From NCBI RefSeq assembly GCF_002931055.1, contig NZ_PSXX01000009.1:1-64000 (forward strand): a DNA stretch of 64,000 nucleotides, in the 5' to 3' direction. The position numbers and the translations under genes were made by a program. A model generated the notes under the pieces. It saw only the letters and a list, made by a program, of their open reading frames with translations, did not search any database and had not been told where the DNA came from. Below are positions 1 through 9,570 of this stretch, piece after piece; position 1 is the first letter of the stretch, and the number at the start of each line of letters is the position of its first letter. Source of the DNA: Pseudoclavibacter sp. AY1H1. Lineage in GTDB: Bacteria > Actinomycetota > Actinomycetes > Actinomycetales > Microbacteriaceae.

Positions 1-270
1 GAAACCGCCACCTGGAACCTCAGCGACTTCTGCAAAAACCATCACATCGTCAAGCACCACACCGCCTGGACCGTCACCCAACACGACGGCGGCACCCTCC
101 AATGGACCACCCCAAGCGGAAAAACCTACACAGACCACCCCAAACCCCACGGCCCCACCTTCACACCCACCGACCAACTGCCCTGGCGGCGAGGCGGCAA
201 ACCGCCCCGCGAACGAGACGAGGATCCCCCGCCCGCGGCACCCAGTGCCCCTGCGGAGCCACCGTTCTGA
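1..270 (+). CDS. DUF222/HNH endonuclease family protein, C-terminal part (cut by window start)
   Basis: The reading frame is open from base 1 to a TGA at 268-270. It encodes the last 89 residues of a protein with the pattern NLSDFCKNHHIVKHH followed by WTVTQHDGG and TPSGKTYTDHP. This is the C-terminal HNH segment (N..C..HH..KH...W....DG...W..P.G..Y) of the 13E12/DUF222 proteins that are present in many copies in Microbacteriaceae and other actinobacteria. The tail is proline- and charge-rich. The N-terminal DUF222 domain lies outside the window. Family members are annotated as HNH nucleases, but their biological role is mostly untested. Confidence 0.75.
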   Translation, partial: ETATWNLSDFCKNHHIVKHHTAWTVTQHDGGTLQWTTPSGKTYTDHPKPHGPTFTPTDQLPWRRGGKPPRERDEDPPPAAPSAPAEPPF

Positions 271-380
271 CTCGACTCCACTCGAGGGTTGAGGAAGGGG
301 TCCGTCGGCGTGCCGTCTGGGCCGGCGGCCCGCCGGCTTCGCCTGGGAATAGGCGAGAAAGGGGCCCTGTTGCATTGCGT

Positions 381-1085
381 GTGACGACAGCAGCGCAGAA
401 CACATCTCAGGCCGCATCGACCCAGGCTCCGATCCGCATCGACATCTGGTCGGACATCGCCTGCCCCTGGTGCTACATCGGCAAGCGGAAACTGGAGAGC
501 GGCATCGAGCAGTTCTCCGCGTCGGGTGACGCCCCGGCCGTGGAGATCGAATACCACAGCTACGAGCTGTCCCCCGATACGCCCATCGACTTCCACGGCT
601 CGACCACCGAGTACCTCGCCGAGCGCAAGGGGCTCCCCGTCGTGCAGGTCGAGCAGATGCTCGACCGTGTCACCGGCATCGCGAAGGACGTCGGCCTCGA
701 CTACGACTTCGACTCCGTCCAGCACGTCAACACCGTGCGCGCGCACGAGCTCATCCACTTCGCGAAGGCCAACGGCCGCCAGCTCGACGCGAAGGAGCGC
801 CTCCTCAAGGCCTACTTCGTCGAAGGACGCGACCTCAGTGACATCGCAGTGCTCGCCGACCTCGCCGAAGAGCTCGGCCTTGACCGCGCCGCTGCCGTGC
901 ACGCCCTCGAGGAGCGAGTCCATCACGACGATGTCCTCGCCGACCAGCAGCAGGCGTACGGCATCCAAGGCGTCCCGTTCTTCGTCATCGACGGCAAGTA
1001 CGGCGTCTCCGGGGCCCAGGAAGCGGCGACCTTCGCGGATGTCCTGAACAAGGTCACCACCGACCGCGACAACACGACCGCGTGA
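381..1085 (+). CDS. FrnE-like DsbA family oxidoreductase
   Basis: This 234-residue thioredoxin-fold protein of the DsbA/FrnE group has an active-site CPWC at residues 28-31 (preceded by IWSDIA) and a cis-proline loop GIQGVPFFVID near the C-terminus. The helical insertion between them is typical of FrnE and of the mycothiol-dependent reductase Rv2466c of Mycobacterium tuberculosis. It has no signal peptide, so it is probably a cytoplasmic thiol oxidoreductase. The GTG at 381 is chosen because homology begins about 17 residues later and upstream codons are arginine/proline-rich non-coding style. Family members usually end in a Cys-containing tail; here the frame stops first and such a tail appears in the overlapping next frame. 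Confidence 0.85.
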   Translation: MTTAAQNTSQAASTQAPIRIDIWSDIACPWCYIGKRKLESGIEQFSASGDAPAVEIEYHSYELSPDTPIDFHGSTTEYLAERKGLPVVQVEQMLDRVTGIAKDVGLDYDFDSVQHVNTVRAHELIHFAKANGRQLDAKERLLKAYFVEGRDLSDIAVLADLAEELGLDRAAAVHALEERVHHDDVLADQQQAYGIQGVPFFVIDGKYGVSGAQEAATFADVLNKVTTDRDNTTA

Positions 1086-1435
1086 CCGACCACTTGACCG
1101 ACGGCGTGAACGAGTCCGCCACCGCCACGACCGACGCCCCCACCACTGCTGCGGCCGTGGATCCAGCTGCGGCGGCTCCGGAGACGGCGACGGCGACGGC
1201 GACTCCAGGTGCAACTACGGATGCGGCGGCGACTGCGGGCACGGGCACGGGCACGGGCACGGGCACGGGCACGAGCACTTCGAGCGTGAGCACTGGCACC
1301 CTGAGCGCTTCGGGCGTGACGCCAGCTGCAGTGGACGCAAACTCGGACGCCGCTCAGGGGTCCGTTCAGGCAGGCGGCTTCACGATGCTGGGGGACGCAG
1401 GCATCGCCTGCGAGGGCGACGCCTGCCTGATCTGA
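1082..1435 (+). CDS. Low-complexity protein ending in a FrnE-type Cys tail
   Basis: This 117-residue frame overlaps the stop of the FrnE-like gene by 4 nt (GTGA), so translation could be coupled. Residues 1-100 are almost entirely Ala, Thr, Gly and Ser and include a Gly-Thr run encoded by a perfect 6-bp repeat (about 1237-1270). The last 16 residues, MLGDAGIACEGDACLI, are conserved-looking and resemble the C-terminal tail (GDA..C....C) that I associate with actinobacterial FrnE proteins. It may be a real small protein, or the detached, frame-shifted tail of the upstream gene after expansion of the low-complexity linker. Confidence 0.45.
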   Translation: MTDHLTDGVNESATATTDAPTTAAAVDPAAAAPETATATATPGATTDAAATAGTGTGTGTGTGTSTSSVSTGTLSASGVTPAAVDANSDAAQGSVQAGGFTMLGDAGIACEGDACLI

Positions 1436-1453
1436 GTAGAGCAGGGCAGGGCA

Positions 1454-1477
1454 GAGCTGCGTCGCGCACAGCAGCTC
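1454..1477 (+). terminator. Hairpin after the FrnE unit
   Basis: GAGCTGC at 1454-1460 and GCAGCTC at 1471-1477 form a perfect 7-bp stem with a 10-nt loop, 18 nt after the stop at 1433-1435. There is no T tract, as is common in high-GC actinobacteria. Terminator function is inferred from position only. Confidence 0.4.
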
Positions 1478-1585
1478 GGCTCTGAACTCCCCCGCCGCCG
1501 AGGCAGCAGGAAGAGCGCGAGTTGGCTCCGGCCCGCGTCTCCGCTCCTGAGCGGCGCGGGCGCTCCGGTGTGATGGACTCTCCCC

Positions 1586-2335
1586 ATGGGATTCACGAGT
1601 TTCGTCGCCGTTGGTGACAGTTTCACCGAGGGCGTGGGCGATGAGCTGCCGGATGGCCGGGTGCGCGGCTGGGCTGACCTCGTCGCGCAGGGTCTCGCCG
1701 TCTCTTCGCCGGAGCCGGTCACCTACGCGAACCTCGCCATCCGGGGGCGACTTCTCGACGCGATCCTCGAAGAGCAGCTCCCCGCCGCCATTGCCCTCAA
1801 GCCACAGCTCATGAGCCTCAACGGCGGCGGCAACGACATCCTCCGCCCACGCGTGTCCATCGATGACGTCGCCCAGCGGCTCGTCGACGGCGCCAAGCAG
1901 GCACTCGATGCCGGCATCCACGTCATCCTCCTCTCGGGCGCGAACCCCTCGGACCACCTCCCCATGGGTAAGCGCATCGCCGCGCGCGGAGACGCGCTCG
2001 CCGCCGCGGTGCACGCCAAGATGCCGCCGCAAGCCGGCATCACCTTCGTCGACAACTGGGCGGACCCTGAGCTGCGCCACCTCGACTACTGGTCACGCGA
2101 CCGCCTCCACATGGGGGTGAGCGGCCACCGGAGGGTCGCCGCGAACGTCCTCACCGCCCTCGACGTGCCCGCACCTGACTTCGGGCCCCAGACCCCCAGC
2201 ATCCAGCGCCCCCGCAACTCCGAGTACTGGCGGGAGTACGTGCTTCCCTGGATCGGTCGTCGACTCACCGGCAAGTCGTCAGGCGACTCGCGCACGCCGA
2301 AGTACCCGACGCTCGACCCGGTCGCCACCGACTAG
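1586..2335 (+). CDS. SGNH/GDSL hydrolase family protein
   Basis: This 249-residue protein has the SGNH blocks in order. Block I is VAVGDSFTEG (nucleophile Ser, residues ~9-18), block III is NGGGND (~73-78), and block V is DRLHMGVSGH with the Asp/His pair (~170-180). Family members are lipases, esterases and carbohydrate or peptidoglycan deacetylases of the flavodoxin-like fold. There is no signal peptide or membrane segment, so it is probably cytoplasmic. The C-terminal ~50 residues (EYWREYVLPWIGRR) are of the type seen in actinobacterial SGNH proteins. The ATG at 1586 directly precedes the first beta strand. The substrate cannot be told from sequence. Confidence 0.88.
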   Translation: MGFTSFVAVGDSFTEGVGDELPDGRVRGWADLVAQGLAVSSPEPVTYANLAIRGRLLDAILEEQLPAAIALKPQLMSLNGGGNDILRPRVSIDDVAQRLVDGAKQALDAGIHVILLSGANPSDHLPMGKRIAARGDALAAAVHAKMPPQAGITFVDNWADPELRHLDYWSRDRLHMGVSGHRRVAANVLTALDVPAPDFGPQTPSIQRPRNSEYWREYVLPWIGRRLTGKSSGDSRTPKYPTLDPVATD

Positions 2336-2390
2336 CAGCGCCGTCAGCGAAAGAGGCGGGCCGCAGACGCTGCCGTCGATGTCATCGCTC

Positions 2391-2429
2391 ATGAGAAAAC
2401 CTTCTCATTCAGGCTTCGTGCCGTATAGT
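2391..2429 (+). promoter_or_regulatory. Perfect 7-bp inverted repeat and -10-like box
   Basis: ATGAGAA (2391-2397), spacer AACC, then TTCTCAT (2402-2408) form a perfect dyad, followed 15 nt later by TATAGT at 2424-2429. The arrangement looks like an operator on the -35 region of a promoter for the small gene at 2594. No regulator gene is adjacent. Confidence 0.4.
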
Positions 2430-2593
2430 GGTTGAGTCGACGCATGGTCACCCCGCTTCTCGCGGACATTCCAGATCCTGCCTGTCGCCATCCGCGCCAC
2501 CGGATCCGTGGCCACCAGGACCCAAGTCCGAGACGCCCACCCTGCTCACGAGCACGAGTCGGCTGACCAGCAGGCGCCCACAGCGGCGCACAC

Positions 2594-2968
2594 ATGCTTG
2601 AAAGAACGCGCCCCGCCAACGCTGGCGGGTTGCGCCGCAACGAAACGAAGAATCGCATCACACTCGCAATACCATTCACCCTGCCCGCACCTCGAGTCTC
2701 TTGGCGACAAGCCGACGACGACGTGTACGCGGCAACCATCAGCGACGAGTTCGCTGGCTTCATCACGATCGCAGACACCGGACTGCACACCCTCCAGGGC
2801 CCCCAGGGACAGAGCATCGGCGACTACGGGACGCTCGACGAAGCCCAGGGAGCCCTCTCCGAGGCGCTCTTCCCCGTCGAGCACGACCAGACGGACGTCG
2901 CGGCGGCACGTCCCCGGTGCCGCCGGACCGGACGCCGCGCGCCCGCCAACGCCCGCACAGCCGGATAG
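2594..2968 (+). CDS. Hypothetical protein, 124 aa
   Basis: I recognise no family. The middle section (about residues 38-97, DDDVYAATISDEFAGFITI to EALFPVEHDQ) has balanced composition, alternating hydrophobic residues and third-position GC bias, which look like a genuine small alpha/beta domain. The first ~35 and last ~25 residues are Arg/Pro-rich and may not be part of the true protein. The start is therefore uncertain. A dyad and -10-like box lie about 165 nt upstream. No transmembrane or signal segment is seen. Confidence 0.5.
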   Translation: MLERTRPANAGGLRRNETKNRITLAIPFTLPAPRVSWRQADDDVYAATISDEFAGFITIADTGLHTLQGPQGQSIGDYGTLDEAQGALSEALFPVEHDQTDVAAARPRCRRTGRRAPANARTAG

Positions 2969-3000
2969 CGGAACCAGCCAGATGGCCTGACCAGCTGCAG

Positions 3001-3160
3001 AGCGGGCACATCTGCACAGTGGGTGCATCCGGACAGCGGGCTCATCTGCACAGCGGTGCGTCCGGATGGCGGGCCCAGCCGCAAGCGGGCGCATCAGGAT
3101 TTCAGGTGCGTCCGGCTAGCGGCCCAGCCGCAAAACCGGCGCACCCAGCTGGGCTGCCCC
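3001..3160. repeat. Degenerate ~34-bp tandem repeat
   Basis: Two good copies of a 34-35 bp unit (AGCGGGCWCATCTGCACAG then GGTGCRTCCGGA) occupy 3001-3034 and 3035-3069. Two decayed copies based on GGGCCCAGCCGCAA and GGTGCGTCCGG extend to about 3160. The 2969-3285 gap otherwise holds nothing I can identify as a gene. Confidence 0.55.
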
Positions 3161-3285
3161 GTGCGGCTGCGTCATACCGAGCGCTCCAGTCCAGGGCTGC
3201 CCCGCTCAGCGTCGTGCCGGACGCGATCTCGGACACGTCTCCTCCTGCGCGACCTCGAGTCCCACTGTCAGCGAGCGGCCCTGAG

Positions 3286-3495
3286 CTAGCGGGCCTGTTC
3301 GTCCGATCCGGTCGGCACCGGGGCGGGCGGCGTCACTCCATCGGGTGCCGCCACCGCTGACGGCGCCGAGTTCGGCACCACGGGGTCGGGACGCCAGCCG
3401 TGTGCGTGGAAGTGCGTGCTCTCACCGGAGCCGCCTTCGTCTCGCCACCTCTCCTCGCCCTCGGGAACTCCCTCTTCGATGTTGGTGACTCCCAT
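3286..3495 (-). CDS. Hypothetical small acidic protein, 69 aa
   Basis: From the ATG at 3493-3495 the frame reads MGVTNIEEGVPEGEERWRDE, then a His-containing stretch (STHFHAHGWRPDPVV) and a Pro/Ala-rich tail. The acidic N-terminus and codon bias suggest a real small protein of unknown function, with a weak GAAGA ribosome-binding sequence upstream. A longer version from 3591 would add Arg-rich residues and is less likely. No family is recognised. Confidence 0.4.
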   Translation of the reverse strand: MGVTNIEEGVPEGEERWRDEGGSGESTHFHAHGWRPDPVVPNSAPSAVAAPDGVTPPAPVPTGSDEQAR

Positions 3496-3763
3496 GATCT
3501 TCGCCGCCTCACTGCGCTCGGATCCTCGCGGGCGACTGACTGCCGCCCCACTCACCCCAGGGAAGCACTCGAGGCTCCGAACGGCGTGCACGCGAGACGT
3601 GGACTCGCCCCGGATCCGCGCAACCGGCCAGGTGCCACGACAGCACCGGCGGGCCCATCAGACGGGGCCGGTCAATCCGCCCGGCGAGTCAGTCAACACC
3701 GCTCGAAACCCCGCCACCCACCCGGGGACGCCACCATCTGGGCGTGCCGCCCCCTGATGGCCG

Positions 3764-3914
3764 CTATTCGAGCACCTCGATCTCGGTGATCTTCGCGGAC
3801 CACGGGCAGTACACGTCGCTGTGGGTTGCGTCGAACATCCGCTCACGGCGACAGCAAGCCCGATTGTCGCGGCGAACGCAAGACCGACGGATGCGGGGCG
3901 TGGGAACTCGAGCG
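3764..3914 (-). pseudogene. Possible remnant of a small lipoprotein gene
   Basis: Immediately after the lipase stop, one minus-strand frame reads like a lipoprotein signal (PASVGLAFAATIGLAVAVSGC) but has no start codon nearby. An adjacent frame beginning at ATG 3838 reads MFDATHSDVYCPWSAKITEI and stops at 3764. The two halves look like one short secreted protein broken by a frameshift or deletion. They could also be chance. Nothing else is seen in 3496-3914. Confidence 0.25.
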
Positions 3915-5243
3915 TCAGGGACCTCCGTTGGTGGGCACGTGCCACTCGAGCCAGCGCTCGAGCTCGGGGAGCGCCTCGTAGGCGATGGTTCCGTGGCTCG
4001 CTCCGGGCACGGTCACGGCGTGAACTTCGATCCCGATCGATTCCTCGTGGGCGACGAACGCAGCTGTGTCGGCGGGGAGCACAAGCTCGTCGGCGCTTCC
4101 CTGTGCGACGAAGAGAGGCGCATCGATTTTCTTGCCCCCGGCCGAGTTGTCGCGCAGGAGAGTTGCCCACGGCTCCGCCGTAGTGGGGTCGTGCAGCGTG
4201 AACTCGCCGACGAGCGGCTGCCCGATGTCGTGCAGCTCGGTGAGGCTGCTCATCAGGCACAGCGAGTTCATCTGCGGAGCCTTGTCGATCGCGGCCGGGG
4301 TGAGGATGCTCGACAGCTCCGCGCCCGGCACACTCGCGTACACCTCGGCGAACGCAGGGAACGCGTACGAGCCGATCGTGACCCCGGAGATGTCGTCCAG
4401 GTGCGACCCCATGAGCTTCGTGAGATCAGCGGCGGGTGCCGCGACGGCCACCGCGGCGATCGTGAGCTCCGGCGCATAGCTCGGCGCCTCCTGTGCCGCG
4501 AAGAGCGCAGCCTGACCGCCCTGCGAGTGCCCCCAGAGCACGACGTCGTCGCCTGCCTGCACTGGGTCGATCTGTTGAGCGGCTCGCACCGAGTCGAGCA
4601 TGCTGCGCGCAGCCGTCTCCCCCACGAGGTAGGAGTCCTGCCCCGCCTGCGCGCCGTCCGCGGTGGTGACCCCCATGCCGAGGTAGTCGGTCGCGACGAC
4701 CGCGTAGCCGCGATCGAGCATGAGGCGCATCCCCTCGATGCCGATGAACGGATCGAAGGCCCGAGACGGCGCACACGATGGTTCCGTGCCGGTCGTCGGA
4801 TGGCCCCACGCGAGCACCGTCCGCCCGTCTGCGGGGGCTTCGCCGTCCGGGACGACGACGACCCCGGACACGAGCACCGGAGCCCCGTGGAGGTCGGTCG
4901 ACGAGTACAGGATGCGCCACGCCTGCGAGCCGATCGGGGTCCCGAGCAGCTGCTCGCTGCGCACCAGCGTCCCTGGCTCTGAGGGGACGTCTCCATCCGG
5001 CTGCACGTAGAACGCAGCGAGGTCCCCCTGCTCGATGGTGTCGCCGCTCACCCGCAGCACCTCCGCACCTAGGAGAACCGCGGCGACCGCGAGCGCCCCC
5101 GTCACGACGAACGCGACGACTCGCCTCGGTGAGCGTGAGCGTGAGCGTGAGCGTGAGCGTGAGGCTGCACGGCCCAGGTTACGAGGCGTCAGCGCCCCTC
5201 CCCGCGGAGGCTCCTGCGGCGGGTCCGACGGCCTCTCTGCCAC
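3915..5243 (-). CDS. Secretory lipase-type alpha/beta hydrolase, membrane-anchored or exported
   Basis: This 442-residue protein has an N-terminal Ser-Arg repeat (SRSRSRSRS, from a 6-bp microsatellite at about 5127-5160), then one hydrophobic segment (VVAFVVTGALAVAAVLLG), then a catalytic domain. The domain contains WGHPTTG, the nucleophile elbow GHSQGG, an acid-bearing FVAQGSADELV and a C-terminal GASHGTIAYEALP histidine. The order matches secreted triacylglycerol lipases and esterases of the LIP family (Secretory lipase, PF03583). The GTG at 5243 is preceded by GGGAGAGGAC at good spacing. Positively charged residues before the hydrophobic helix suggest export with retention or cleavage. It is divergent from the ABC-F gene. 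Confidence 0.82.
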   Translation of the reverse strand: MAERPSDPPQEPPRGGALTPRNLGRAASRSRSRSRSRSPRRVVAFVVTGALAVAAVLLGAEVLRVSGDTIEQGDLAAFYVQPDGDVPSEPGTLVRSEQLLGTPIGSQAWRILYSSTDLHGAPVLVSGVVVVPDGEAPADGRTVLAWGHPTTGTEPSCAPSRAFDPFIGIEGMRLMLDRGYAVVATDYLGMGVTTADGAQAGQDSYLVGETAARSMLDSVRAAQQIDPVQAGDDVVLWGHSQGGQAALFAAQEAPSYAPELTIAAVAVAAPAADLTKLMGSHLDDISGVTIGSYAFPAFAEVYASVPGAELSSILTPAAIDKAPQMNSLCLMSSLTELHDIGQPLVGEFTLHDPTTAEPWATLLRDNSAGGKKIDAPLFVAQGSADELVLPADTAAFVAHEESIGIEVHAVTVPGASHGTIAYEALPELERWLEWHVPTNGGP

Positions 5244-5452
5244 TGGCTGTCCTCTCCCGAATCTTCTTCCACGGCCCGCGAGCCGGAAGCATCCGGAGAC
5301 GAGCGGCAACGCAGCCAGCGAAGGTATGTCGGCTGCGAGTTCAGTGTCGGCCCGGCCCCGCACCCGGTCAAGGGGTCGCCGCCGAATGCCGCGGAGGTGC
5401 GCGAGCCCGCGAGCCGTCCGCAGGGGCTCCCAGAGTGCGCGAACATAGAGCA

Positions 5453-7102
<1,650 letters not shown>

Positions 7103-7139
7103 CGGTCGCGGCGGCGCACCCGGGCGCCTCCGAACGCAG

Positions 7140-7187
7140 GAGCCTCCCGACAGCAGAGCCTCCCGACAACAGAGCCTCCCGCCGCGC
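7140..7187. repeat. 16-bp tandem repeat, three copies
   Basis: GAGCCTCCCGACAGCA, GAGCCTCCCGACAACA and GAGCCTCCCGCCGCG lie end to end between the ABC-F stop and the phosphatase promoter. Confidence 0.6.
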
Positions 7188-7235
7188 ACGGCTCGGACCT
7201 GGACGCCCGCACGGCTCCCGCCGCCGCGCACGTCC

Positions 7236-7241
7236 TAGGCT
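7236..7241 (+). promoter_or_regulatory. -10 box TAGGCT, leaderless start
   Basis: TAGGCT is followed by 7 nt and then the ATG at 7249, with no ribosome-binding site in between. This spacing predicts a transcript that begins at or next to the start codon. Confidence 0.6.
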
Positions 7242-7248
7242 GTGCCGC

Positions 7249-7986
7249 ATGGCCACCGTCATCCTCGTCCGACACGGACGCACCACTGCGAACGCGAGCG
7301 GGCTGCTCGCGGGACGCACCCCCGGAGTCCTCCTCGACGAGACCGGCCGAGCACAGGCCGCAGCGACCGGGGCTCGCCTCGCCGCGGTGCCCCTGGCACG
7401 GCTCGTCACGAGCCCCCTCGAGCGCTGCCTCGAGACAGCTGCAGCCATTCGCGCCCAGCAGCCGACCGCACCGTTCGCGGATGCGCACCTGGAGCCGGCC
7501 CTCGACCTCGTCGACGACGACCTCACCGAGTGCGGCTACGGGGCCTGGCAGAACCGGAAGCTCGCCGATCTCGCCAAGGAGGAACTGTGGGCGAGCGTGC
7601 AGACGCAGCCCTCCGCCGTCACCTTCCCCGACGGGGAGTCGATGGCCACCATGCAGTCTCGGGCAGTCGCCGCCGTGCGCCGCCACGACGCGGAGGTCGA
7701 GCGCGAGTTCGGACCCGGCGCCGTGTGGGTCGCCGTGAGCCACGGCGACATCATCAAGTCGATCCTCGCCGACGCCCTCGGCATGCACCTCGACCTGTTC
7801 CAGCGCCTCGCGGTCGGCCCCGCCTCCACCTCGATCATCAGCTACGGCAAGGCGCGCCCGAGCGTCCCCATCATCAACTCCGATGCCGGCGACCTCGCCT
7901 GGCTCGTCCCGGCCCAGACTTCCCCGGATGGCGCGTCCCACTCGGGCGACGCGACCGTCGGCGGCGGCGCGGGCAGAGCGTCCTGA
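7249..7986 (+). CDS. Histidine phosphatase family protein (MSMEG_4193-like)
   Basis: This 245-residue member of the phosphoglycerate-mutase-like superfamily has the catalytic RHG motif in LVRHGRTTAN (residues ~6-15), SPLERCLETA, GYGAWQNRK and the second histidine in VAVSHGDIIKS. It is a predicted cytoplasmic phosphatase of unknown substrate. It heads an actinobacterial trio with the DUF3090 and SCO1664-like genes that follow with spacings of 16 nt and a 4-nt overlap. In many actinobacteria this trio sits beside mshC of mycothiol synthesis; mshC is not present here. The last ~25 residues are Gly/Ala-rich. ATG 7249 fits the leaderless promoter. Confidence 0.9.
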   Translation: MATVILVRHGRTTANASGLLAGRTPGVLLDETGRAQAAATGARLAAVPLARLVTSPLERCLETAAAIRAQQPTAPFADAHLEPALDLVDDDLTECGYGAWQNRKLADLAKEELWASVQTQPSAVTFPDGESMATMQSRAVAAVRRHDAEVEREFGPGAVWVAVSHGDIIKSILADALGMHLDLFQRLAVGPASTSIISYGKARPSVPIINSDAGDLAWLVPAQTSPDGASHSGDATVGGGAGRAS

Positions 7987-7989
7987 GCA

Positions 7990-7995
7990 TAGGCT
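7990..7995 (+). promoter_or_regulatory. -10 box TAGGCT before the DUF3090 gene
   Basis: TAGGCT lies 7 nt before the ATG at 8003, overlapping the end of the phosphatase gene region. It gives DUF3090 its own probable leaderless promoter within the cluster. Confidence 0.55.
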
Positions 7996-8002
7996 TGAGA
8001 CC

Positions 8003-8611
8003 ATGACGACCCTCGTGCACGAATTCGACTGGCCGGACCGATTCATCGTCGGCACGCTCGGCAAGCCCGGCGAGCGCACCTTCTACCTGCAAGCCCGCGA
8101 CGGCGCCCGCGTCATCAGCGTCATCCTCGAGAAGGAGCAGTCGGCCCTGCTCGCCGAGAAGGTCGACGAGATCCTCGACCAGCTGATGCTCGAGGACGGG
8201 AACCGCTACAGCGTGCCCAGCTCGACCCCCATCGAGCTCATCGACGAGGAACCGCTCGACACGCCCGTCGACGGGCGCTTCCGCGTGGGAACCATCGGCC
8301 TCGGCTGGGAGCCGGCGACCGCGCAGGTCATCCTCGAGGTGATCCCCGTGGTCGAAGTCGAACTCGAGATCGACGCGGATGCGGACACCGAGGCCCTCGA
8401 GGCCGAGCTCGCCCGCATGGCGGGCCTCGACGAGCTCGTCGAAGCCGTCGAGCCGGAAGAGCTGCTGCGCGTCCGCATCCCCGTCGGCTCGGCGCGCGCT
8501 TTCGCGAAGCGCACCCTCGAGATCGTGGGCGCCGGCCGATCGCTCTGCCCGCGCTGCGGCCTCCCCAAGGATCCCGAAGGCCACGACTGCCCGGCCGACG
8601 ACGGCCTGTGA
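8003..8611 (+). CDS. DUF3090 domain-containing protein
   Basis: This 202-residue protein matches the actinobacterial DUF3090 family along its length: DRFIVGTLGKPGERTFYLQA near the N-terminus, VGTIGLGWE in the centre, and a C-terminal CPRCGLPKDPEGHDCP. The final Cys/His pattern (CxxC...HxC) looks like a zinc-binding knuckle. The function is unknown. Strict co-occurrence with the flanking phosphatase and SCO1664-like kinase-fold protein suggests one shared pathway. Its stop overlaps the next start by 4 nt (GTGA), which implies translational coupling. Confidence 0.92.
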   Translation: MTTLVHEFDWPDRFIVGTLGKPGERTFYLQARDGARVISVILEKEQSALLAEKVDEILDQLMLEDGNRYSVPSSTPIELIDEEPLDTPVDGRFRVGTIGLGWEPATAQVILEVIPVVEVELEIDADADTEALEAELARMAGLDELVEAVEPEELLRVRIPVGSARAFAKRTLEIVGAGRSLCPRCGLPKDPEGHDCPADDGL

Positions 8612-9477
8612 CCGACCCAGCACCGAACACAGAACCGAACACTGACGTGGCGCACGATGACACACCCGACGACGGGACCTCGTCCGTCGAGACGACGCCG
8701 AACGGGCCGACCCTCGAGCTCACCGCGAGGCTGATGGGCGCCTCCAACGCCTCCTTCGTCGGGAACTACACGGTGCTCGGTGAGGAACCCGTCGAAGTCG
8801 TCTACAAGCCCTCACAGGGCGAGCGCCCGCTGTGGGACTTCCCGAACAACGACCTCGCCAAGCGAGAGGTCGCCGCCTACCTCGTCTCCGAGAGCCTCGG
8901 CTGGAACATCGTGCCCCGCACCTGGCTCGGCGACGGCCAGTTCGGGCCAGGCATGCTGCAGCTGTGGCAGGACATCGACGAGTCTCAGGATGCCGTCGAT
9001 CTCGTCGACGCCTCCGAGGTGCCCGACACCGGATGGCGGACCGTGCTCACGGGCGAGGACGAGACCGGTCGCGAGGTCGTCCTCGTGCACGAGGACTCCC
9101 AGACCATGCGCCACATGGCGATCTTCGACGCGATCGTCAACAACGCCGACCGCAAGGGCGGACACGTCCTCGCCATGGCCGACGGCCACCGCTACGGCGT
9201 CGACCACGGCCTCTCCTTCCACGCCGAACCGAAACTGCGCACCGTGCTCTGGGGCTGGGTCGGCGAGGGGTTCACGGGCGAGGAGCTGGCAAGCGTCCGG
9301 AAGCTCCGGGCGGCACTCGACGACAAACGCGACTCCGGGCTCGGGGCGCGGTTGTCCGAGCTGCTGTCCGACGTCGAGCTCCACGAGCTCGCAGCGCGCG
9401 TCGACCGACTGGTTCAGGACGGTGAGTTCCCCGCCCCTGAAGGCGACATGCCCGCCGCCCCCTGGCCGCTCTTCTGA
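8608..9477 (+). CDS. SCO1664 family protein (kinase-fold)
   Basis: This 289-residue protein has a disordered acidic N-terminus (~35 aa) followed by a PI3/4-kinase-like or HipA-like fold. Visible elements are VVYKPSQGERPLWDFP (nucleotide-binding lysine), REVAAYLVSESLGW, MRHMAIFDAIVNNADRKGGH (catalytic-loop N/D-x-N/K style) and GVDHGLSFH (DFG-equivalent D). It is known as the SCO1664 family in actinobacteria and is invariably next to DUF3090 and the phosphatase. A phosphotransfer role opposite to the upstream phosphatase is an attractive inference but untested. GTG 8608 is supported by the 4-nt overlap. Confidence 0.88.
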   Translation: MTDPAPNTEPNTDVAHDDTPDDGTSSVETTPNGPTLELTARLMGASNASFVGNYTVLGEEPVEVVYKPSQGERPLWDFPNNDLAKREVAAYLVSESLGWNIVPRTWLGDGQFGPGMLQLWQDIDESQDAVDLVDASEVPDTGWRTVLTGEDETGREVVLVHEDSQTMRHMAIFDAIVNNADRKGGHVLAMADGHRYGVDHGLSFHAEPKLRTVLWGWVGEGFTGEELASVRKLRAALDDKRDSGLGARLSELLSDVELHELAARVDRLVQDGEFPAPEGDMPAAPWPLF

Positions 9478-9530
9478 TCGCACCCTGCAGCCGCTCCGAC
9501 CGGCCCGGACGACCTGACCGACCCGGGCAC

Positions 9531-9570
9531 TCCGGACGCTCCGGATGCTCCGGACGCTCCGGATGCTCCG
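9531..9570. repeat. 9-bp tandem repeat, 4.4 copies
   Basis: Units alternate between TCCGGACGC and TCCGGATGC, so the higher-order period is 18 bp. It sits in the spacer before the SRPBCC gene. Confidence 0.65.

Noticed and set aside
3744-4982. Long plus-strand frame opposite the lipase
   Set aside because: It is the mirror of a real lipase gene with all catalytic motifs on the minus strand; the plus-strand translation is Arg/Val/Glu-rich without any recognisable domain.
5127-5160. Microsatellite as evidence of a broken lipase gene
   Set aside because: The 6-bp repeat keeps the frame, and the membrane segment and catalytic domain follow without interruption.
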